From the NCBI GenBank assembly GCA_031556725.1, contig JAVBSL010000004.1, forward strand, positions 1 to 64,000: a stretch of 64,000 nucleotides of DNA. Reading direction: 5' to 3'. The stretch is from UBA935 sp031556725 (lineage in GTDB: Bacteria > Bacillota > Clostridia > Lachnospirales > Lachnospiraceae). Of this stretch, positions 57,268-64,000 are shown piece by piece (position 1 is the first letter of the stretch; every line of letters begins with the position of its first letter). Under the pieces are notes generated by a model. It was not told the DNA's origin, made no database searches, and saw nothing but the letters and a program-made list of their open reading frames with translations. The position numbers and the translations under genes were made by a program.

Positions 57268-58728
57268 ATGAAGAAAAAGTTATTAGCAACTCTATTGACA
57301 GCAGCAATGGTAATGGCAACATTGTCTGGATGTGGATCCAAAGGAACGGAAGCTCCGGCAGCAGAGAGTAAAGCCGAAACGAAAACGGAAGCAGCAGCTC
57401 CCGCAGCAGAAGCTCCGGCAGACGAAGCAGAGGGACCGGTAACCATTACATTGGGTATTTGGCCGGAAGACACTTTGACCGATGACATTGCAGTACATGA
57501 AGGTTATGTTAAGACTATGGCTGAGTATTATCCTAACGTAACAGTAGTACCTGCATATTACAAATATGCAACAGAAACTTTTATGCCCCTTGTTGAATCA
57601 GGAAATTGCCCTACCGTATTTGAATCCTGGTTTACAGAGCCACAGAAGCTGATCAGAAATGGCGCAGTGGCAGATATTACGGACGAACTGAAGGCAAGAG
57701 GATGGCTGGAAGACATCAACCCTTCTATCAGAGAATTACTTTCTGATTCAAACGGCAGAATCTATGGTATTCCTCGTGATGGATACGCTTTGGGAATGAT
57801 GCTGAACGTAGAATTGTTTGAAGAAGCAGGCCTGGTAGATGCAGATGGATATCCTTTATATCCTAAGACATGGGATGAATTGGCAGAAACCGCTAAAACG
57901 ATCAAAGAGAAAACCGGTGCGGCAGGTCTTTGCCTGTTAGCAAAAGATAATGCCGGCGGATGGCATTATTCCAACATTGCCTGGGCATTTGGCGCAACTC
58001 TCTGTACTGACAATGGCGATGGCACCTTTACCGCTAACCTGGCATCAGCAGAAGCAATTGCTTCTATGGAATATGTAAAATCTTTAAAATGGGAATATGA
58101 CGTATTGACAGCAGATCCCACCAATGAAGACTGGGGAACCGGCTTTACCGCATTGGGAACCGGTGCAGCAGCTATGTACATTGGCGCAAATGATGCTGTA
58201 AATCAGCCTACTCAGGTTAACGGACTGCCTCTTGACAAATTGGCAATGTGTGCAATCCCGGCAGGACCCGGCGGACAGTACTCCTTATCAGGCGGTACCC
58301 CTTATATGTTCTCTAAAGATGCAACTTCCGCAGAAATCAACGCAGCCCTGGATTACATTGAAATCATGGGTAAATCTCCTGTAGCAAGCGATGCTTCCAT
58401 GGAAGGTATGAGAGCGGATAATGCAAACAAAGCAGCTAACGGCGTTCCGGTTATCCCTCGTTTCCCTTGCTGGACTAATTCGGAAATCCTGGATGCAGAA
58501 AATAAAATCATTGAAGAATTCGGCAACGTAGATACCAAGATGTTCCAGCCTTACTTTGATGCTACTTCTTCTAAAGGACTTCGTACCGAAGAACCTGGTC
58601 TGACACAGGATATGTACAGTGAATTGACCAAAGTATTACAGGCAGTTTTAACTGACAAAAACGCAGATGTTGCTAAATTGATGGAAACAGCTAACAACAA
58701 CTATCAGGCAATCTTAGATGCACAATAA
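57268..58728 (+). CDS. Sugar ABC transporter substrate-binding lipoprotein
   Basis: 486 residues from ATG 57268 (GAAAGGAGAGG); the open frame upstream covers operator O2 and is not coding. Lipoprotein signal with lipobox LSGCGSKG (Cys ~24), then an Ala/Glu/Pro-rich linker (~30-60) and a family 1 (MalE-like) binding fold (ITLGIWPEDT, VFESWFTEPQ, YGIPRDGYALGMMLN, YPKTWDELAETAK). It captures an oligosaccharide outside the cell for the MalFG-type permeases encoded next. A hairpin separates it from them, which usually raises its expression relative to the membrane parts. No ATPase is encoded; a shared MsmK-like ATPase is likely used. Confidence 0.92.
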   Translation: MKKKLLATLLTAAMVMATLSGCGSKGTEAPAAESKAETKTEAAAPAAEAPADEAEGPVTITLGIWPEDTLTDDIAVHEGYVKTMAEYYPNVTVVPAYYKYATETFMPLVESGNCPTVFESWFTEPQKLIRNGAVADITDELKARGWLEDINPSIRELLSDSNGRIYGIPRDGYALGMMLNVELFEEAGLVDADGYPLYPKTWDELAETAKTIKEKTGAAGLCLLAKDNAGGWHYSNIAWAFGATLCTDNGDGTFTANLASAEAIASMEYVKSLKWEYDVLTADPTNEDWGTGFTALGTGAAAMYIGANDAVNQPTQVNGLPLDKLAMCAIPAGPGGQYSLSGGTPYMFSKDATSAEINAALDYIEIMGKSPVASDASMEGMRADNANKAANGVPVIPRFPCWTNSEILDAENKIIEEFGNVDTKMFQPYFDATSSKGLRTEEPGLTQDMYSELTKVLQAVLTDKNADVAKLMETANNNYQAILDAQ

Positions 58729-58741
58729 ACAATGCTAACGG

Positions 58742-58771
58742 ACTGGGGTTTTTTGAAAAAGAAACCCCAGT
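58742..58771 (+). other. mRNA hairpin between binding-protein and permease genes
   Basis: ACTGGGGTTT (58742-58751) and AAACCCCAGT (58762-58771) form a perfect 10-bp stem without a T run. Probably a 3' stabilising or partially terminating element. Confidence 0.7.
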
Positions 58772-58812
58772 AGCTTTAAAAAGATGTTAGTGGAAAGGTA
58801 AGGTTATCGAAG

Positions 58813-59703
58813 ATGAACCCACAAAAAACAAAAAAGAAATTTAAGAAGAGAGATTTGGTTGGCTGGCTGGTCATGCTGCCTACACTTGTTTTGTTTGCAT
58901 TCTTTGTGTGGGAGCCTCTTTTGGAAAACGTCAGATTGTCCTTATTTACAGCCAAGCGCTACGAGATCCTTGACTTTGTCGGATTGGATAACTATAAGCT
59001 GGTTATGCGCAATCCGGATTTTACAGCCGCTTTTGGCAATACCTTTGCATATATTTTCTGGTCACTGCTGATTGGATTTTTGGTTCCCATTGTAATGGGT
59101 ATCCTGATTTCCGAAACTGTTCGCTTCAAAGGATTGTTCCGTGTTGGGATTTATTTTCCCAATATTATGCCGGGTCTTGCAACAGTGTGGATTTGGAGTT
59201 ACTTTTTCACACCGGGCCAGACGGGAGTGTTGAACATTCTGTTAGGCAAACTGGGAATTGAGCCGCTGATGTGGCTTACCAATCCCCATTGGACGATTCC
59301 TTTGATCATAATTACCATGACATGGAAAAGTGCCGGTGCCACCGCCCTGATCTATATGGCCAATATCAGCGGTATCAGTCCGGATCTGTATGAAGCCGCA
59401 ACCATTGATGGCGCAGGCATCTGGCAGAGAATCAGATTCATTACCCTGCCCAGTGTACTTGGTCTTGCCAAGACCATGCTGATTCTGCAAGTTATATCCG
59501 TGTTCCAGATTATGTACGAACCGATGGTTATGACCAACGGCGGGCCGAACAATGCAAGTATTTCGATTATGATGTTGGTATACCGCTATGCATTCCGTGA
59601 TTACAACTTCCCGGCCGCAGCAGCACTTTCGGTTATGATTTGTATCGTACTGGTAATTCTCAGCGGAATTTATATGAAGCTGACAGCAAACAAAGAAGAG
59701 TAA
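58813..59703 (+). CDS. Sugar ABC transporter permease (MalF-type)
   Basis: 296 residues with six membrane spans. The EAA loop, which docks the ATPase, reads DLYEAATIDGAGIWQRIRFI (~residues 193-212), followed by TLPS. The start KRDLVGWLVMLPTLVLFAFFVWEPL is typical of MalF/UgpA-like subunits. Partner of the MalG-type subunit 12 bp downstream. Confidence 0.93.
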   Translation: MNPQKTKKKFKKRDLVGWLVMLPTLVLFAFFVWEPLLENVRLSLFTAKRYEILDFVGLDNYKLVMRNPDFTAAFGNTFAYIFWSLLIGFLVPIVMGILISETVRFKGLFRVGIYFPNIMPGLATVWIWSYFFTPGQTGVLNILLGKLGIEPLMWLTNPHWTIPLIIITMTWKSAGATALIYMANISGISPDLYEAATIDGAGIWQRIRFITLPSVLGLAKTMLILQVISVFQIMYEPMVMTNGGPNNASISIMMLVYRYAFRDYNFPAAAALSVMICIVLVILSGIYMKLTANKEE

Positions 59704-59715
59704 GGAGGAGAGATT

Positions 59716-60594
59716 ATGTTTTTCAGTAAATATAGCGAAAAAAAAGATGGAGCAATCAGAAGCTATGACATGCACTCCCCTTCGGTACGGGCACTGAGTA
59801 TAGTTATCATGCTGATATGCTTTGCAGTAGTGATAGTATGTATATTTCCGGCAATTTGGGTTTTGCTGGCAGGATTCAAGGACATCAAAGAATTTCGAAA
59901 TGATGTAACGATTTTTCCTAAAACCTTTGATTTCAACAAGCTGAAAGATACCTGGAATGCTTTAAAATTCCAAAAGTACTATATGAACTCTATGATCAGT
60001 GTGATCGGATGTTCCGTAGCGGCGGTTATCTTCAACGGGTTACTGGCTTATGGCTTGAGCATACTGCGTCCCAAAGGATACAAGGTTGCTTACGGACTGG
60101 TTATGTGGAGCCTTCTGATTCCGGCTACCACCAGTATCGTTGCAGTTTTTCGTAACATCAATATGGTTGGCCTGAATCGGTCTTTTATTCCCATTTGGCT
60201 GGCGTTTGGCGCCAATGCCTTTTATGTGGTTTTGTTCAAGCAGTTTTTTGAAGGAATTCATCAGGAGCTGCTGGAGGCTGCCCGGTTGGATGGATGTGGT
60301 GTACTGAGAATATTTACGAGCATTATTATGCCGTTGTCAAAACCGATTATCATGGTAGTTACTATTTTTGCCATAACCGCTGCCTGGTCTGATTTCCTGA
60401 TGCCCTATCTGGTATTGAACGGCTCCGGTAAAGAAACCGTTATGGTAAAACTGTTTGCATTCAAAGATACACCCACCGACGCAGTAAGCGTGCTGAGAGC
60501 AGTATTGTTCTCCATCATTCCGCCGACAATAATATTTGCCATTTTCCAGAGGCGGATTACCGATGGTGCTGCGGCCGGAGCAATTAAAGGATAA
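59716..60594 (+). CDS. Sugar ABC transporter permease (MalG-type)
   Basis: 292 residues, ATG 59716 after AAGGAGGAG. Six spans; EAA loop HQELLEAARLDGCGVLRIFT followed by SIIMPLSKPI. Ends with the usual FQRRITDGAAAGAIKG tail. With the MalF-type protein it forms the channel for the sugar captured by the lipoprotein at 57268-58728. Confidence 0.93.
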   Translation: MFFSKYSEKKDGAIRSYDMHSPSVRALSIVIMLICFAVVIVCIFPAIWVLLAGFKDIKEFRNDVTIFPKTFDFNKLKDTWNALKFQKYYMNSMISVIGCSVAAVIFNGLLAYGLSILRPKGYKVAYGLVMWSLLIPATTSIVAVFRNINMVGLNRSFIPIWLAFGANAFYVVLFKQFFEGIHQELLEAARLDGCGVLRIFTSIIMPLSKPIIMVVTIFAITAAWSDFLMPYLVLNGSGKETVMVKLFAFKDTPTDAVSVLRAVLFSIIPPTIIFAIFQRRITDGAAAGAIKG

Positions 60595-60608
60595 AAGAGG
60601 AAACTATC

Positions 60609-62909
60609 ATGGCGAAAGTCGCAGATAAATATTTTATAGAAGATGAAATTAAGATAATTGAAGAGGGCTTTAACCCTGCTTACGGCCAAGTGGCGGAATC
60701 GGTTTTTTCTTTAGGAAATGAGTATATGGGCATCAGAGGATGCTTTGAAGAAGGCTATACAGGTGACAGCCTGCGGGGCAGCTATTTTAATGGTATTTAT
60801 GAAAAACTGAAACAATCCACCAGCGGTTACAAAGGTGTTTCGGATATTACCGAGTACATGGTCAACAGTGTGGACTACTTTGCCTGCCGGCTGGAGCTGG
60901 ATGGTGAAGTCCTGGATTTACACCACAGTAAGTTTCGTAAATTTCGCCGGGAGCTGGATCTGCGGACAGGTATCCTGACCCGTACTTTTATCTGGGAAAC
61001 CTTAAGCGGAAAAGAAGCGGAAGTGGTTTTTAAACGCTTTCTATGTATGGAAAAGTCTCAGGTCGGTGTGCAAAAAATAGAGATAAAGCCGCTTAATTTC
61101 AGCGGTGAGATTCAGATGGATATGATGCTTGATTTTTCAGCTATGCATGTATCTGCCAAGGATAATCTGTGGGTATGCTCCGAGAAAACCGCAACGGATG
61201 ATTATCTGACCATTACCGGTACCACCAGAAACACCAATCAGAAAGTGACTTCTCAGGGGCAGCTTTTTGGGCAGTTAACCAATCCTGTACACTGGGAAAA
61301 GGAAAAGCAGATCGGCATTACCGGCCATGTTCCCTTAAATCAGGGAGAAACAGCGGTTGTAGGAAGAATTGTCAGAAACCTGGTGTGTAAAAGCAGTCAG
61401 GAAGAGAAGGCATTCCGGCAAAAAGTAGAAGCAGGACCGGAACTACTGGCGGCCTATACATATGAAAGCTTAAAAGAAGAAAATCGCTGCTGGTGGCAGC
61501 GGATTTGGGAAAAATCAGATATTCAGATTGATGGAGATGCCGGTAATCAGCAGGGAATCCGCTTTTGTATTTTTCAAATGTTTCAGACCTATCATGGCAC
61601 TCAGCCGGGAACCAATATTGGTGCAAAAGGGCTTACCGGTGAGGCCTATAATGGTAATGCCTTTTGGGATACCGAGACCTATTGTCTGCCTTTTTACGTG
61701 TTTAATGACCCCAAGGCGGCTAGAAATCTGCTGCTGTTTCGTTATTTGACGCTGCAAGAGGCCATGGAACGGGCAAAGGAACTGGACTGCCAGGGAGCTT
61801 TTTATCCGGTTGCTACTATCAGTGGTAAAGAATGCTGCAATCTATGGCAGCATGCCAGTCTGCAGTTACAGGCATCAACGGCCGTGGCTTATGGGATCTG
61901 GTTTTATGAGAAACAGACAAAAGATACCGAATTTGTAAGCGAATATGGTGCCAGAATGTTGGTAGAAATCAGCAGAATGCTGGCTACCAGAGGTGATTTC
62001 AGTGCCGACGGCAGCAGGTATGGATACTATTGTGTGATGGGACCGGATGAATTTCAAATGATGGTGAACCATAATTATTATACTAATTATATGGGTAAAT
62101 TTACGTTAGAGTATACCATTGAAGTGCTGGACCGGATGGAACAGACCAAACCGGAGGCTTTTGCGAAGCTTGCGGCAGAAACCGGAATAACCTGGGAAGA
62201 ACGGAAACAGTTTGCCCGAATTGCCCGGAAAATGTATCTGCCTTATGAAGAAGATACCGGTTTGTTCGAGCAGCATGAAGGCTATTTCAGCCTGCCCCAT
62301 GTGGACGTGGGACAGATACCGGTGGAGGACTTCCCCTTGTATCATCATTGGTCCTATGATCGGATTTACCGCAGTGACATGATTAAACAGCCGGATGTGT
62401 TAATGCTGATGTTCTTGTTTAATTCAGACTATACAGAAGAGCAGATTCGGAAAAATTATGAATATTATGAACCACGTTGTATTCATGAAAGCTCGCTGTC
62501 ACCGTCAGTGCATTCAGTTCTTGCTTCACAGTTAAAGAAGCATGAGGCAGCCTATGACTTTTTTGCCTTTGCAACGCGAATGGATTTGGATAACTACAAC
62601 CGGAACACCCAGGAAGGATTACATACAACTTCCATTGCCGCAGCCTGGATCAATATTGTGTATGGCTTTGGCGGTATGCGGTCGGATGGAAAAACAATCA
62701 GCTTTAACCCTGCGATTCCGGTTAAGTGGAACAGCTATTCCTTCCGTATTACCTGTGGGGAAGAAGTGTTGCTTGTAACAGTAGGAAAAGAGGATGTCCG
62801 CTTCCGGACGAAAAACGGATTCGAAGTAGAAATTATGGTATATGGTCGTTCTTATCTGATTGACGGCAAAGAAACTTTGATCACAATACCTCACGAATGG
62901 AAAGATTGA
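60609..62909 (+). CDS. GH65 glycoside phosphorylase (kojibiose/maltose phosphorylase-like)
   Basis: 766 residues, the usual length of GH65 disaccharide phosphorylases. N-terminal beta-sandwich (LGNEYMGIRGCFEEGYTGDS), helical linker, (alpha/alpha)6 barrel with GNAFWDTETYCLPFYVF (~355) and the catalytic general-acid Glu in MGPDEFQMMVNHNYYTNYM (~478), then HESSLSPSVHS and the C-terminal sandwich. It cleaves an alpha-glucoside with phosphate to give beta-glucose 1-phosphate and the remaining sugar in the cytoplasm. Which linkage (kojibiose, nigerose, maltose, trehalose) cannot be decided by eye. A second GH65 gene follows one base after its stop. Confidence 0.9.
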   Translation: MAKVADKYFIEDEIKIIEEGFNPAYGQVAESVFSLGNEYMGIRGCFEEGYTGDSLRGSYFNGIYEKLKQSTSGYKGVSDITEYMVNSVDYFACRLELDGEVLDLHHSKFRKFRRELDLRTGILTRTFIWETLSGKEAEVVFKRFLCMEKSQVGVQKIEIKPLNFSGEIQMDMMLDFSAMHVSAKDNLWVCSEKTATDDYLTITGTTRNTNQKVTSQGQLFGQLTNPVHWEKEKQIGITGHVPLNQGETAVVGRIVRNLVCKSSQEEKAFRQKVEAGPELLAAYTYESLKEENRCWWQRIWEKSDIQIDGDAGNQQGIRFCIFQMFQTYHGTQPGTNIGAKGLTGEAYNGNAFWDTETYCLPFYVFNDPKAARNLLLFRYLTLQEAMERAKELDCQGAFYPVATISGKECCNLWQHASLQLQASTAVAYGIWFYEKQTKDTEFVSEYGARMLVEISRMLATRGDFSADGSRYGYYCVMGPDEFQMMVNHNYYTNYMGKFTLEYTIEVLDRMEQTKPEAFAKLAAETGITWEERKQFARIARKMYLPYEEDTGLFEQHEGYFSLPHVDVGQIPVEDFPLYHHWSYDRIYRSDMIKQPDVLMLMFLFNSDYTEEQIRKNYEYYEPRCIHESSLSPSVHSVLASQLKKHEAAYDFFAFATRMDLDNYNRNTQEGLHTTSIAAAWINIVYGFGGMRSDGKTISFNPAIPVKWNSYSFRITCGEEVLLVTVGKEDVRFRTKNGFEVEIMVYGRSYLIDGKETLITIPHEWKD

Positions 62910-62910
62910 T

Positions 62911-64000
62911 ATGAAGTGGATAATAAAAGAAACCGGGTTTTCCCCCGAACGGAATGAAGATAACGGTAATCGTTTTTTAATCGGAAACGGCTATATGGGA
63001 GTCCGGGGAACCTTAGAGGAATTTACCAAAGAGCAGCTTGTGGCAATTAATCTGTCCGGTATTTATGATAAGGTGGGGGATGGCTGGCGGGAACCGCTGA
63101 ATGCCCCCAATGCCCTGTATGCATTGCTACAGGTGGACGGAGAAGTTTTTCATGTAATGGAACGTGAGCCAGGGGAGCATGAATTACGCCTGAATTTTCG
63201 GGAAGCTGTTTTGTACAGAAGGAGCCGGTGGGAAACACCAAAAGGAAAAATAACTCTGGAAACAGAGCGGTTTGCCGATATGGATAATCCCCACTGTCTT
63301 TATCAACATTATAAAGTAACAGTTGACTATGAATGTGACATAAGCATCACAACTGGAATTGATGGAGATGTCTGGGACATTTATGGACCGCATTATCAGG
63401 AATATGTACTAAAGCAGGATGCGGAGGCTTTGGTTGCGGAAGTATCCATCCAGGAAAAACGTGAGACCGTATGGGTCAAAGAAGAACTGTGGAAGTCAGA
63501 AGGAAAAGAAGAGATTATCAAAGAGGATAAGAAGATTCTTCGTAAGATTAGCTGTTCTCTGAAAGCTGGTAATATATTCGAAATGACCAAGAAAGTCAAC
63601 ATACGAACCAGCAAGGATGACGACGCCCCACAGGAAGAGAGCTTCATCTTTGATACTTTTATCCGCAAGAAAGAAGAGCATCTTGCTCATTGGGGAAAAC
63701 ACTGGGAGCAGGCGATGGTAACAATCGAAGGTGATGAAGAAGCCATGGAAGTGCTGAATTATTCCCTGTACCACTTATATTCAATAGCACCCAGACACAG
63801 TAAGAGCTTGTCCATCCCGGCCAGGGGACTGTCCGGGCAGACTTATAAGGGGGCGGTATTCTGGGATACGGAAATGTTTATGCTGCCTTTTTTCCTGTAT
63901 ACCAAACCGGAAGTGGCCAAAACCTTGCTGCGGTATCGGATAGATACCTTACCGGGTGCCTTGAATAAAGCCAAAGAGTATGGATATGAAGGTGCCTTTT
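62911..64000 (+). CDS. Second GH65 glycoside hydrolase/phosphorylase, 5' part (cut by window end)
   Basis: ATG 62911 lies directly behind the stop of the first GH65 gene; 363 codons are visible without a stop. The start has the family pattern (NRFLIGNGYMGVRGTLEEFT), and near the window end the barrel begins with YKGAVFWDTEMFMLPFFLYT. Sequence similarity to the first enzyme is clear in motifs but low overall, so it is a different specificity rather than a recent duplicate. The N-terminal domain fits the group that includes nigerose/kojibiose phosphorylases. The catalytic Glu lies beyond the window. Confidence 0.88.
   Translation, partial: MKWIIKETGFSPERNEDNGNRFLIGNGYMGVRGTLEEFTKEQLVAINLSGIYDKVGDGWREPLNAPNALYALLQVDGEVFHVMEREPGEHELRLNFREAVLYRRSRWETPKGKITLETERFADMDNPHCLYQHYKVTVDYECDISITTGIDGDVWDIYGPHYQEYVLKQDAEALVAEVSIQEKRETVWVKEELWKSEGKEEIIKEDKKILRKISCSLKAGNIFEMTKKVNIRTSKDDDAPQEESFIFDTFIRKKEEHLAHWGKHWEQAMVTIEGDEEAMEVLNYSLYHLYSIAPRHSKSLSIPARGLSGQTYKGAVFWDTEMFMLPFFLYTKPEVAKTLLRYRIDTLPGALNKAKEYGYEGAF

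Overview
The window reads as chromosomal DNA of a low-GC Gram-positive anaerobe, most likely a member of Lachnospiraceae or a close Clostridia relative. The reasons are the strong AGGAGG ribosome binding sites, TTGACA-N17-TATAAT-type promoters, a Bacillus/Clostridium-type LexA box, Bce-type peptide-resistance modules, a GH65 phosphorylase/ABC sugar operon and several integrative elements of Firmicutes type. No species name can be supported from sequence alone.

Layout. 1-2107: right end of a prophage. It holds the end of an N-acetylglucosaminidase-type endolysin, a self-contained cargo module (promoter, DUF3467-like gene, PBECR-like nuclease, DUF2283-like partner, terminator), a promoter with a LexA box in its spacer, integrase arm-type repeats and a 3' fragment of tRNA-Lys as attachment scar. 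2421-21778: core-like genome with a TetR/ABC-2 exporter operon, a PAS-CPBP membrane protein, a large lipoprotein, a CstA transporter convergent with a two-component system, an orphan flgB, an M20 peptidase with two DUF5058-type membrane proteins, and an FtsX-type ABC exporter with its own two-component system.

21808-27255: a compact phage-derived module ending beside tRNA-Gly. It has an ImmA/XRE pair, a cluster of 17-bp operators, two collagen-like fibre proteins, two small membrane proteins (holin-like) and an endolysin, but no capsid, terminase or integrase gene. The first fibre gene carries a 16-bp inverted repeat that brackets its 3' end. Inversion would splice in, in frame, an alternative fibre C-terminus encoded on the opposite strand. 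27384-36992: a BceRSAB-type module, an ABC/LytTR/DUF3021 module, an Fpg/Nei-like glycosylase with an altered N-terminus and a MATE exporter, then tRNA-Leu.

37110-49290: an integrative/mobilizable island of mosaic make-up: Cys-rich VLP protein, XRE regulators, a large serine recombinase, an oriT-like site without a relaxase, a DUF262/DUF1524 + KAP-NTPase pair (candidate antiphage system) and a TetR/phenylacetate-CoA-ligase-like pair. Five copies of a 25-bp palindromic repeat lie at the joints between these modules. 49410-53140: a tight four-gene operon (radical SAM enzyme, stand-alone class II aminoacyl-tRNA-synthetase-like catalytic domain, NrtR-like Nudix regulator, HAD phosphatase-uridine kinase fusion) with its own promoter and operator-like site. 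It looks like an uncharacterised small-molecule or nucleotide-modification pathway and, with the invertible fibre gene, is the most intriguing part of the window.

53261-64000: catalase, tRNA-Val, a chemoreceptor, and a LacI-type-operator-controlled operon for uptake (binding protein plus two permeases) and phosphorolysis (two GH65 enzymes, the second cut by the window end) of an alpha-glucodisaccharide or oligosaccharide.
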